A stretch of DNA of 64,000 nucleotides from Anthopleura xanthogrammica. Lineage: Eukaryota > Cnidaria > Anthozoa > Actiniaria > Actiniidae. Made by a program: the position numbers and the translations under genes. Numbering within the stretch: position 1 is the first letter of the stretch; every line of letters starts with the position of its first letter. The notes below the pieces were generated by a model. That model saw only the letters and a program-made list of their open reading frames with translations. It was not told the DNA's origin and ran no database searches. Below are positions 13,771 to 38,283 of the stretch, one piece after another. The stretch spans positions 5,765,358 to 5,829,357 of the forward strand of contig OZ025214.1 of the NCBI GenBank assembly GCA_964019055.1, read 5' to 3'.

Positions 13771-14331
13771 AATGAAATCATTCATAGCTTCGTAAAAGAT
13801 AATGACAGTAATATATTTTCTTTTTCATTTACAACTTTAAAGATATTCGAAGGGCAAAATATATGACTGAACAATATTCTGTAAAAAAGAGTGCAAAATC
13901 ACTTAACTCTAATTTTTGATAATACGCACAAGATAGATATGATTATAGTAAACCATTCGACTATGACAACCAAATATTCTAAACTTTTTAATTTTTTTTT
14001 TCTTCAAAGTTTTCTTTACTTGGACATTTAATTTTCTGCAAAACTGGCGTAACTTTTCATAAATATTTCAGGTAAAAAACAAATGGTAATTGAAATCAAT
14101 TCTAAAATCAAAGGATTTACTTAGAAATTATCCCAAAAATGGTCCCCGCCCAAACTAAAAAAAATGGACAAAATTAGCAAATCTACTATAGCTGTACTGA
14201 GGTATAAAATGTCGAGAAGTCAAAAGTTAATTCAGTGCAATCTTTCTCTCTCTCTCTGTTTCCTGTAAATTTAAATTCATCATAAGTATATAGTTGAAAT
14301 ACTAAATAAAATATTAAAAAAAAACTACATT

Positions 14332-15534
14332 TTAAAGAGGATCCGAGAGGATATTCCCGCCATTGGAATACTTCGGATTATAAGCGAGTGATTTTCTGAA
14401 ATACAAAGGCACTACTGCATCGTCTCTACTGTTTTTAGGATAAGCGCCTTCGGTTTTTTTCTTCAAACCAAGTTCTTCCACATCGAAGTTAAAAACTACT
14501 TCTTCTTTTTCCCTTTTTGGTTTGTAATTTTCTCTTCCCTGTTTGACTTGAGTTTCAAACCTTCGTTCTACTTCCATTGACGGTCGTGGCTGTCCTCTTA
14601 GATTTTGCTTCCCGGTTCTACTTGTTGGCTGTTTTGGAAGGTTCACATCAATATAGTTATTCCCTTTCCTTTTTGGCACTTGCAGCTCATGAATAGGAGT
14701 GCTTGAAGGCAGAGTATACCCGTTTGGAATTCTTGGAGATTTGCTCGGAGACATTGACCTAGTTTGAGAAGGTTCCAGTAAGATTTGCTGTTTGGATGGA
14801 CTTCTTACACTTGGTTGTTCTATGGATTTTAATGGCGGCCGGGTTCTTCCTCGTATTGGCTTCTTCATGTAATCTTCCTGGCTCGATAAATCTTCTCTTC
14901 GAACGACAACCATCTCATCATCTGCTAAAGTCCTATTAGAACTTAGAGAAGGATAATAATACTTCATCCCAGAGACTGTAGGATATATTAACTGCAGATA
15001 CATCCTCTGATTCATCTTGAGCTGTTTATCGGGTTCTGCGCCTTTGCCGTAGATTATCGGAGGGTCAAATAAACCGAGATATAAATTCTGTTTCGTTTTT
15101 ATTTGCTTCTGGGGAAAAACATCCCCATTGTAGCTTCGTCTCTGTATATCTTTTGCTTGTTTTCCAGTCAGAAGTTCAGGATTCTTCACCAGAAAATGCC
15201 TGACTTCTCGCATTGATCTCGGCTGGGATCCTAACGTGCTTGATGATGCTGTAATATTCCTCTGTGAAGCAAGTGTTCTCCTAGGAATAGTTCCATTCAT
15301 CTGAGGGTACGAGCCCTGATGACTGGACATCGATGTTTTATTTCTAGACCGTGTAGTACCACCACCATCTTGATGTTCGAACTTGAACTCTCTAGCATCT
15401 GCGTGTGCATATGGCGAGGTTGGTCTGAAGCTTGAAACAGTAGCAAGGGAATCGTTCTCGCTGGCTTCATCGTCGTCCCTCTCTGGTCTCTCTGGTGTTT
15501 TGTACTTGTTTGCGATGCTTGCTGAATGTCCCAT
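14332..15534 (-). CDS. Unknown 400-residue protein, myristoylation-like N-terminus
   Basis: A single uninterrupted minus-strand frame. I do not recognise the family. The start MGHSAS fits the N-myristoylation consensus (Gly2, Ser6), and the next 25 residues mix basic and acidic residues. The body is rich in Ser, Pro, Arg, Lys and Gln, with many SP/PS pairs and RPP/KPP stretches typical of disordered scaffolds. Three more compact segments stand out: residues about 105-150 (SMREVRHFLVKNPELLTGKQ), about 150-200 with repeated K-x-N-x-x-Y-L-x-L, and the last ~50 residues (FNFDVEELGLKKK and a PLYFRKSLAYNPKYSNGG end). No membrane segment. A pyrimidine-rich AG at 15576-15577 upstream of the ATG suggests a 5'-UTR intron. 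The long open frame with uneven composition makes a real gene likely; membrane anchoring is inference. Confidence 0.7.
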   Translation of the reverse strand: MGHSASIANKYKTPERPERDDDEASENDSLATVSSFRPTSPYAHADAREFKFEHQDGGGTTRSRNKTSMSSHQGSYPQMNGTIPRRTLASQRNITASSSTLGSQPRSMREVRHFLVKNPELLTGKQAKDIQRRSYNGDVFPQKQIKTKQNLYLGLFDPPIIYGKGAEPDKQLKMNQRMYLQLIYPTVSGMKYYYPSLSSNRTLADDEMVVVRREDLSSQEDYMKKPIRGRTRPPLKSIEQPSVRSPSKQQILLEPSQTRSMSPSKSPRIPNGYTLPSSTPIHELQVPKRKGNNYIDVNLPKQPTSRTGKQNLRGQPRPSMEVERRFETQVKQGRENYKPKREKEEVVFNFDVEELGLKKKTEGAYPKNSRDDAVVPLYFRKSLAYNPKYSNGGNILSDPL

Positions 15535-15577
15535 TTCTTTGACTTCACAAATTCAGCTCTTTCTTTTCATTCTGTAG

Positions 15578-17909
15578 AAAAAGGACGGAAAAGATAAGAG
15601 ATAAAGAAATTCCCATTCGTCTATCTCACTACATACTCTAGAGCTTACAAACTAGAAAACTTCTTTCCAATGTGTTTGCCAAAGATACTGTTAGATAAGC
15701 CCCGGAGATAAGTACAATATAAACACATTCGCAAAAAGAAATATCTGTGATTTCAAAAAGCCTTCTGTACAAAAAAAGTTAAAAAGTCAATCAAAAAAAA
15801 TCATAATTACTCTGACAGCGACTGTTATTAAGAATATTCCGGCAAACGTAAAAGTTTATTTGGAAAATATCCTGATGATGAAAACGTTAATTGCTTACTT
15901 AAAGAGTTGTTTGTACGACACTTCAAACTTGTTTTTAAGAGAAATTTATAAATGTACTGATTTAGAAAATTTTCTTTGCTGTTTTCAAGCAACATAAGCA
16001 AGAAACTATTACAAGAAACTTCAAATATTCTAAGACGTGCTTGAACTAGGAAAACTTTTGGCTCGTTTTGACACATTCCTGTGTTTCCAAAGAGCCCGTG
16101 GTTTGTTGTGAGTAAAAACAGCTTCGTTTTTCATTGTTGACACAAGAAAAAAGAACTCGACACCGTTATCCGCGCTAAACGTTGGGAATAACGCAGAATT
16201 ATGCAGCACTTCTTCTCTGGAAAAATTTAAATTCCTAAAGCTGTGACCTCGAATGGAATTACGGCGAAACTAATCTTCACAAATCCGACAAAATTTTGTC
16301 AAGGACTTACTTTGTAGGAGATTTTTCTCGTAAATTCAGAAAAAAGAAAAGAAAATTAAAAGGAAACCTTAATGAAACAGTAATCGGAAAATACGACGAT
16401 ACAGAAGATGAATAAGGCATTCATAAACAAAGAAAAAACTATTAAGGGCAGGAAGTACAACTATTTTAAACAATAGTAAGATTTTACAATAGCATAGAAA
16501 AGTTTTAAAATGCAAATTCACATAAAAAAGAACTCGCAAGAAAAACTCAATAAAAATCTTCCTGCTTTATGCAACGTGGTTAGCAATGACAGCTCACGAC
16601 TAATCAATGAATACTTCAAAAAATACTTATGGTAAATGGTTTACTTCGCGTTAAGTTAATGGTGTAACAACACATTAGAGAACAGATAATACTTTACCAC
16701 GAGTTCGAACGAGAAACCGGCGAGTGAAGTTGGAAATCATCAAGAAAAAATATCAAAAGCAAGTTCTATGAGCGAAAAGAATGAAGAATTCAAACTTTAA
16801 TGCCAAGAGAGCAGATATATTACAGTAAATGAAACCTTAAGTTACGAGAGATTAAAATAGTAAGAGTTTCCTTTGTCTGTTAGCGAAGTTATAAATTAAC
16901 AAACGTCGAAGTCGTGCTGACACGCGAAGAATCTAGTTATAAACGAAGATAATTTTAAAAGATCCCTCTAAACCACGAGAAATACAAAGATCTAAGTGAC
17001 CTTGAAATAAAATTGATTGCAATCTAAACAATCGAGAGATTTTGAGAGCTTCATTTCACGTTGAAATATTGGTTTTTCACTCACTCGTTTCCATCGTAAC
17101 CCCGACTTCATTAAAAACTTCTTCCATGGAGGAATTTCTGGTTTGGGAATGTCAATCTCTAGCTAAAAATACTATTCAGGAGTAAAAATTCTTTACCTTC
17201 AAGGAGTAGAGGAGTTGATTAAAAGTATCGATTGCTGTAGAAAAAGGCCATTTTCTTGGCGATTTCTTCTTTGTTGTGTTTGACTTCTTGGCGTCTTTTG
17301 TAATTCGACGGCATCACATGGTATTTACCCATAATACTTTGTAATTATATGATCAAATTTCACCTCGTGTCTGTCTGTCTGTCTGTCTGTCCAGCGTTTA
17401 ATAATCGTATATCCCCGGCGTATATCACAGATATCAGCTTCGATATATTTTCTCTTCCATTGCCGAGTTTCCAGATTTGATAATATCTAAAAAAAGTAAA
17501 ATCCTCTATTACGTTGTTTTGTAGCTTCTATGCACTCAAAAGTTGCCAATACATAACGTAAAAAAACAAAAATAGAAAACTTATCAGCTAAAATCATTAG
17601 AAGGATCGGTGACATTTATATTCCTTTCCTTATTGATTGATTTTTTTCAAAAAAAAGCTCTCCACATTTGAAATTTTCCAATGATTTTTCCTGATTTATG
17701 CCGAGCATGGAATGGGTTCCCTGTGTTAAGACTCATATAAATATCGAGGAGAGGCTGGGTCTAGCTTGGCTCAGCAGTAATGGCTGACCGAGCGAGGAAG
17801 ACGAATAGAATGTGTTAAAAAATCCTTTTCCATCGACCGATATCTTATACTCTTGAGGCTAAAAACAAAATAATATTGCTTCTTAATCTCATCTAGCTTC
17901 GCTTGCGCC
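15578..17909. other. Intergenic between divergent genes, no gene seen
   Basis: AT-rich DNA between the 400-residue gene (minus) and POLR2B (plus). It should hold both promoters and the 5'-UTR exon(s) of the minus gene, but I cannot place a start site with confidence. The only notable repeat is (CTGT)n at 17369-17391. Confidence 0.5.
17369..17391. repeat. (CTGT)n microsatellite
   Basis: About six CTGT units upstream of POLR2B. Confidence 0.9.
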
Positions 17910-30974
<13,065 letters not shown>

Positions 30975-31157
30975 GATATACTACTAAGAAAAATAATGAG
31001 CTTCCTTAAGGACAATACAGCTAAAAGCATTCTTGACTTACTGGTATCCCTAAATACAACTCCATACACCCAGTGCAAAATTTATCATTTTTGACACACC
31101 TACAAACATTTTCCTTAATATTTTGCAACAAGGAATGTATACAGTCAAACTTATTTT

Positions 31158-31163
31158 AATAAA
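31158..31163 (+). terminator. Candidate polyadenylation signal of POLR2B
   Basis: AATAAA about 184 bases after the POLR2B stop codon, before the satellite array. It would keep the satellite out of the mRNA. Confidence 0.5.
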
Positions 31164-31229
31164 CTTTGTAAAAATCAAACAAAATGTTTCAGATTTTTAA
31201 TTCTTCAAGACTCAAAACTGATAAAAATT

Positions 31230-34200
31230 ACACTTTGTTTATGGTGTTTATGGTGTTCATCATTTTTTATGCTTTATCGCCAAAACCTTGTAGCCATCAA
31301 TTTATGGCAAGTTATTGCCTTCCCCAAAATTTGAATCAAAATTGGTCATTTTACCTCAGTTTTACTAGAAAGCATAGCTCACAGTTTTCATGACTTTTCA
31401 TTGTTTTTTGACTTCCCTACAAAATTATCCAATATTTTGGCTAAAAAGCATGGGCTATAGCCCATGGTTTTCATCGATTTTGGGTTTTTTTGACTTACTG
31501 AAAAAATATTGTTATTTTGAAAAAGGGTCATTTTGACGTTATTTTGGCCTAAAAGCATGGACTATAGCCCATGGTTTTTATCGATTTTGGGTGTTTTTGT
31601 ACTTAGTGAAAAAATTATCTTATTTTGAAAAGAGATCATTTTTAGCCTATTTTGGCATAAAAGCATGGACTATAGCCCATGGTTTTGATCGAATTTGGGT
31701 GTTTTTGGACTTAGTGAAAAAATTATGTTATTTTGAAAAAGGGTCATTTTGAGGTTATTTTGGCCAAAAGGCATGGACTATAGCCCATGGTTTTGATTGA
31801 TTTTAGGTGTTTTTGGACTTAGTGAAAAAATTATCTTATTTTGGAAAGAGGTCATTTTTAGGCCATTTTGGCCAAAAAGCATGGACTATAGCCCATGGTT
31901 TTGATCAAATTCGGGTGTTTTTGGACTTAGTGAAAAAATTATGTTATTTTGAAAAAGGGTCATTTTGAGGCTATTTTGGCCAAAAAGCATGGACTATAGC
32001 CCATGGTTTTGATTGATTTTGGGTGTTTTTGAGGCTTTTTTCGACTAAGTTAAAAAATTCTCCCATTTTGAAAAAGGGTCATTTTGAGGCTATTTTGGCT
32101 AAAAAGCATGGACTATAGCCCATGGTTTTGATTGATTTTGGGTGTTTTTGGACTTAGTGAAAAAATTGTTATTTTGAAAAAGGGTCATTTTGAGGCTATT
32201 TTGGCCAAAAAGCATGGACTATAGCCCATGGTTTTGATCAAATTCAGGTGTTTTTGGACTTAGTGAAAAATTATGTTATTTTGAAAAAGGGTCTTTTTGA
32301 GCTATTTTGGCCAAAAAGCATGGACTATAGCCCATGGTTTTGATTGATTTTGGGTGTTTTTGAGGCTTTTTTCGACTAAGTTAAAAAATTCTTCCATTTT
32401 GAAAACAGGTGATTTTGAGGTGATTTTGGCCAAAAAGCATGGACTATAGCCCATGGTTTTGATTGATTTTAGGTGTTTTTGAGGCTTTTTTCGACTAAGT
32501 TAAAAAATTCTCCCATTTTGAAAAAGGGTCATTTTGAGGCTATTTTGGCCAAAAAGCATGGACTATAGCCCATGGTTTTTATCGATTTTGGGTGTTTTTG
32601 ATGTTTCCTAAAAAATTATTTTATTTTGAAAAAGGGTGATTTTTAAGCTATTTTGGCCAAAAAGCATGGACTATAGCCCATGGTTTTGATCAAATTCAGG
32701 TGTTTTTGGACTTAGTGAAAAATTATGTAATTTTGAAAAAGGGTCATTTTGAGGCTATTTTGGCTAAAAAGCATGGACCATAGCCCATGGTTTTGATTGA
32801 TTTTGGGTGTTTCTGGACTTAGTGAAAAAATTATCTTATTTTGGAAAGAGGTCATTTTGAGGCCATTTTGGCCAAAAAGCATGGACTATAGCCCATGGTT
32901 TTGATCGATTTTGGGTGTTTTAGAAGTTTGCTAAAAAATTCTCCCATTTTAAAAACTGGTCATTTTCAGGCTATTTTGGCCAAAAAGCATGGACTATAGC
33001 CTATGGTTTTGATCAATTTTAGGTGTTTTTGATGTTTCCTAAAAAAATATTTTATTTTGAAAAAGGGTGATTTTTAAGCTATTTGGGCCAAAAAGCATGG
33101 ACTATAGCCCATGGTTTTGATCAAATTCGGGTGTTTTTGGACTTAATGAAAAAATTGTTATTTTGAAAAAGGGTCATTTTGAGGCTATTTTGGCCAAAAA
33201 GCATGGACTATAGCCCATGGTTTTGATTGATTTTGGGTGTTTTTGAGGCTTTTTTCGACTAAGTTAAAAAATTCTTCCATTTTGAAAACAGGTGATTTTG
33301 AGGTGATTTTGGCCAAAAAGCATGGACTATAGCCCATGGTTTTGATCAAATTCAGGTGTTTTTGGACTTAGTGAAAAAATTGTTATTTTGAAAAAGGGTC
33401 ATTTTGAGGCTATTTTGGCCAAAAAGCATGGACTATAGCCCATGGTTTTGATTGATTTTGGGTGTTTTTGAGGCTTTTTTCGACTAAGTTAAAAAATTCT
33501 TCCATTTTGAAAACAGGTGATTTTGAGGTGATTTTGGCCAAAAAGCATGGACTATAGCCCATGGTTTTGATTGATTTTAGGTGTTTTTGAGGCTTTTTTC
33601 GACTAAGTTAAAAAATTCTCCCATTTTGAAAAAGGGTCATTTTGAGGCTATTTTGGCCAAAAAGCATGGACTATAGCCCATGGTTTTTATCGATTTTGGG
33701 TGTTTTTGATGTTTCCTAAAAAATTATTTTATTTTGAAAAAGGGTGATTTTTAAGCTATTTTGGCCAAAAAGCATGGACTATAGCCCATGGTTTTGATCA
33801 AATTCAGGTGTTTTTGGACTTAGTGAAAAATTATGTAATTTTGAAAAAGGGTCATTTTGAGGCTATTTTGGCTAAAAAGCATGGACCATAGCCCATGGTT
33901 TTGATTGATTTTGGGTGTTTCTGGACTTAGTGAAAAAATTATCTTATTTTGGAAAGAGGTCATTTTGAGGCCATTTTGGCCAAAAAGCATGGACTATAGC
34001 CCATGGTTTTGATCGATTTTGGGTGTTTTAGAAGTTTGCTAAAAAATTCTCCCATTTTAAAAACTGGTCATTTTCAGGCTATTTTGGCCAAAAAGCATGG
34101 ACTATAGCCTATGGTTTTGATCAATTTTAGGTGTTTTTGATGTTTCCTAAAAAAATATTTTATTTTGAAAAAGGGTGATTTTTAAGCTATTTGGGCCAAA

Positions 34201-36025
34201 AAGCATGGACTATAGCCCATGGTTTTGATCAAATTCGGGTGTTTTTGGACTTAGTGAAAAAATTATGTTATTTTGAAAAAGGGTCATTTTTAAGCTATTT
34301 GGGCCAAAAAGCATGGACTATAGCCCATGGTTTTGATCAAATTCGGGTGTTTTTGGACTTAATGAAAAAATTATCTTATTTTGAAAAGGTCATTTTTAGG
34401 CCATTTTGGCCAAAAAGCATGGTTTTGATTGATTTTGAGTGTTTTTGAGGCTTTTTTCGACTAAGTTAAAAAATTCTCCCATTTTGAAAACAGGTCATTT
34501 TGAGGTGATTTTGGCCAAAAAGCATGGACTATAGCCCATGGTTTTTATCGATTTTGGGTGTTTTTGGACTTAGTGAAAAAATTATGTTATTTTGAAAAAG
34601 GGTCATTTTTAGGCCATTTTGGCATAAAAGCATGGACTATAGCCTATGGTTTTGATCAATTTTAGGTGTTTTTGATGTTTCCTAAAAAAAAATTGTTATT
34701 TTGAAAAAGGGTCATTTTTAGCCTATTTTGGCCTAAAAGCATGGACTATAGCCCATGGTTTTCATTGATTTTAGGTGTTTTTGTACTTAGTGAAAAAATT
34801 ATCTTATTTTGAAAAGAGGTCATTTTTAGGCCATTTTGGCCAAAAAGCATGGTTTTGATTGATTTTGAGTGTTTTTGAGGCTTTTTTCGACTAAGTTAAA
34901 AAATTCTCCCATTTTGAAAACAGGTGATTTTGAGGTGATTTTGGCCAAAAAGCATGGACTATAGCCCATGGTTTTTATCGATTTTGGGTGTTTTTGGACT
35001 TAGTGAAAAAATTATCTTATTTTAAAAAAGGGTCATTTTTAGGCCATTTTGGCATAAAAGCATGGACTATAGCCCATGGTTTTGATTGATTTTGGGTGTT
35101 TTTGAGGCTTTTTTCGACTAAGTTAAAAAATTCTCCCATTTTGAAAACAGGTGATTTTGAGGTGATTTTGGCCAAAAAGCATGGACTATAGCCTATGGTT
35201 TTGATCAATTTTAGGTGTTTTTGATGTTTCCTAAAAAAAAATTTTGTTTTGAAAAAGGGTGATTTTTAAGCTATTTGGGCCAAAAAGCATGGACTATAGC
35301 CCATGGTTTTGATCGATTTTAGGTGTTTTTGGACTTAGTGAAAAAATTATCTTATTTTGAAAAGAGGTCATTTTTAGGCCACTTTGGCCAAAAAGCATGG
35401 ACTATAGCCCATGGTTTTGATCAAATTCGGGTGTTTTTGGACTTAGTGAAAAAATTATGTTATTTTGAAAAAGGGTCATTTTGAGGCTATTTTGGCCAAA
35501 AAGCATGGACTATAGCCCATGGTTTTGATTGATTTTGGGTGTTTTTGAGGCTTTTTTCAACTAAGTTAAAAAATTCTCCCATTTTGAAAACAGGTCATTT
35601 TGAGGTGATTTTGGCCAAAAAGCATGGAATATAGCCCATGGTTTTGATCAATTTTAAGTGTTTTTGATGTTTCCTAAAAAAATATTTTATTTTGAAAAAG
35701 GGTGATTTTTAAGCTATTTGGGCCAAAAAGCCTGGACTATAGCCCAAGGTTTTGATCGATTTTAGGTGTTTTTGAGGCTTTTTTCGACTAAGTTAAAAAA
35801 TTCTCCCATTTTGAAAACAGGTCATTTTGAGGTGATTTTGGCCAAAAAGCATGGAATATAGCCCATGGTTTTGATCAAATTCGGGTGTTTTTGGACTTAG
35901 TGAAAAAATTATGTTATTTTGAAAAAAGGGTCATTTTGAGGTTATTTTGGCCAAAAGGCATGGACTATAGCCCATGGTTTTGATTGATTTTTGGTGTTTT
36001 TGAGGCTTTTGTGGAATTAGTGAAA
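31230..36025. repeat. ~110-bp satellite, about 42 units, each with a palindrome
   Basis: Head-to-tail array. Each unit contains TTTTGGCCAAAAAGCATGG, ACTATAGCCCATGGTTTTGAT, a segment such as GTGTTTTTGGACTTAGTGAA, and an A/T block ending AAAAAGGGTCATTTTGAGG. Counting the core from 31448 to 35958 gives about 42 units at a mean spacing of 110 bp (range about 100-120). The first unit has the perfect 18-bp palindrome CATGGGCTATAGCCCATG; most others have ACTATAG and so one mismatch. The left margin (31230-31440) holds decayed units. Frames over it are not genes. Confidence 0.97.
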
Positions 36026-36028
36026 TCT

Positions 36029-37395
36029 ATCCTTCGTCTTATTGGGCTATTCCTTCGTCTTATTGGGCTATTCCTTCGTCTTATTGGGCTATTCCTTCGT
36101 CTTATTGGGCTATTCCTTCGTCTTATTGGGCTATTCCTTCGTCTTATTGGGCTATTCCTTCGTCTTATTGGGCTATTCCTTCGTCTTATTGGGCTATTCC
36201 TTCGTCTTATTGGGCTATTCCTTCGTCTTATTGGGCTATCGCTTCGTCTTATTGGGCTATCGCTTCGTCTTATTGGGCTATCGCTTCGTCTTATTGGGCT
36301 ATTCCTTCGTCTTATTGGGCTATTCCTTCGTCTTATTGGGCTATTCCTTCGTCTTATTGGGCTATTCCTTCGTCTTATTGGGCTATCGCTGCGTCTTAAT
36401 GGGCTATTCCTTCGTCTTATTGGGCTATTCCTTCGTCTTATTGGGCTATTCCTTCGTCTTATTGGGCTATCGCTTCGTCTTATTGGGCTATTCCTTCGTC
36501 TTATTGGGCTATTCCTTCGTCTTATTGGGCTATTCCTTCGTCTTATTGGGCTATTCCTTCGTCTTATTGGGCTATTCCTTCGTCTTATTGGGCTATCGCT
36601 GCGTCTTATTGGGCTATTCCTTCGTCTTATTGGGCTATTCCTTCGTCTTATTGGGCTATCGCTTCGTCTTATTGGGCTATTCCTTCGTCTTATTGGGCTA
36701 TTCCTTCGTCTTATTGGGCTATTCCTTCGTCTTATTGGGCTATCGCTGCGTCTTATTGGGCTATTCCTTCGTCTTATTGGGCTATCGCTCCGGCTTATTG
36801 GGCTATCGCTCCTGCTTATTGGGCTATTCCTTCGTCTTATTGGGCTATCGCTGCGTCTTATTGGGCTATTCCTTCGTCTTATTGGGCTATCGCTCCGGCT
36901 TATTGGGCTATTCCTTCGTCTTATTGGGCTATCGCTGCGTCTTATTGGGCTATTCCTTCGTCTTATTGGGCTATCGCTCCGGCTTATTGGGCTATCGCTC
37001 CTGCTTATTGGGCTATTCCTTCGTCTTATTGGGCTATCGCTCCGGCTTATTGGGCTATCGCTCCTGCTTATTGGGCTATTCCTTCGTCTTATTGGGCTAT
37101 CGCTCCGGCTTATTGGGCTATCGCTCCTGCTTATTGGGCTATTCCTTCGTCTTATTGGGCTATTCCTTCGTCTTATTGGGCTATCGCTGCGTCTTATTGG
37201 GCTATTCCTTCGTCTTATTGGGCTATTCCTTCGTCTTATTGGGCTATTCCTTCGTCTTATTGGGCTATTCCTTCGTCTTATTGGGCTATTCCTTCGTCTT
37301 ATTGGGCTATCGCTGCGTCTTATTGGGCTATTCCTTCGTCTTATTGGGCTATCGCTGCGTCTTATTGGGCTATCGCTCCTGCTTATTGGGCTATC
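36029..37395. repeat. 21-bp minisatellite, about 65 units
   Basis: Exact 21-bp period: a constant TTATTGGGCTAT plus a 9-base variable part with five main forms (on plus TTCCTTCGTC, TCGCTTCGTC, TCGCTGCGTC, TCGCTCCGGC, TCGCTCCTGC, each including one constant C). The array joins the 110-bp satellite directly at 36000-36030. Because the period is a multiple of three and the unit has no stop, several frames stay open for over 450 codons: SPIRRRN/SPIRRSD on minus, LIGLFLR and GYSFVLL on plus. I do not call a gene. Confidence 0.97.
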
Positions 37396-37399
37396 TTTC

Positions 37400-38280
37400 A
37401 TCGTTCCATCATTGTTCCATCTCCTTTCATCACGGGCGGTAAGAGGAGTGGGGTCTTGGCACGGTTCATGAAAAGTAAAAAAGGACGATCACGGCTCACG
37501 AAAAATGCCAAACGTTCAAATTCAATAAAGTTCACGATTCACGACGTTTAATACATGCTCATCAGCGATCTCGAAAATAAATTAAAAAAAACGTTCCATC
37601 TCCTTCTACGATGGTGCAGATTTTAGTATCCCTTCCCGGTATTGAACCCGAACCCGTTTACCCTTTGGTTCCAACTGCCCCGTGCTCGCCAGTACATTTC
37701 ACTCACCTCCGAATGCGTTGAAAGCTTACGAATCAAAGTTCCATTTATATTAAACATTGAAAAAAGGTTTTTAGCACCCCCTCCCCACAACACTCCTACC
37801 GCCAAATTTTTTCGAGACAACGCAGTCGACGTGTCTTTATCTACAATAGAACAATAACCCGATGCCATTAGAAGGAACTCGCAAACCATTAAAGGTGACA
37901 GGAATTTAATGCTAGAAATGTGCTGTCATTCAACGTCTTACATCACCGTTCACAACTTCACTCAATGCACTTCAATCAAACTCCTACTCATCTATCTGTC
38001 CGTCTTTATCATAACTATCTCTGAAGAGTTTTTTGTGCCTACCTTTTCGCGCTCCAACTCCTTTTGCCGTCTTGAAGTGGCTTTCTTCGGCGATAATGTC
38101 TGCGCGAGTTTTTCACTATCTCGTTTCCTTTCTGTGGAGTACCAATCATGGTAACATATGGTTGCGTACTTCATACCTTACAGCTGCTCTTCTTCCTTTC
38201 TTTAGGTATTAAAGGAGCCTATCAATCCTCAACTAGTCTATCCCTCTGACTAAGCTTGAGTCTAATGGTTTTCTTTTTTT
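37400..38280. other. Unassigned segment with strand-skewed composition
   Basis: Between 37620 and 38160 the plus strand is C/T-rich and G-poor, unlike its surroundings. Short open frames exist on both strands (plus 37642-37857; minus 37992-38174, the latter meeting a GTAGGC donor-like site after ELEREK). None matches a known family, and no consistent exon chain could be built. It may be part of an unrecognised repeat or transcript. Confidence 0.35.
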
Positions 38281-38283
38281 CAT

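Noticed and set aside
31230..36025. CRISPR-like array or coding repeat
   Set aside because: Units are contiguous with no unique spacers, the organism is a eukaryote, and frames are broken in every unit or two.
35965..37471. Three ORFs of 466-495 codons over the 21-bp array
   Set aside because: A stop-free unit whose length is a multiple of three keeps several frames open on both strands. Length alone is no evidence of coding, and no promoter, start context or flanking exon supports a gene; kept only as a finding.
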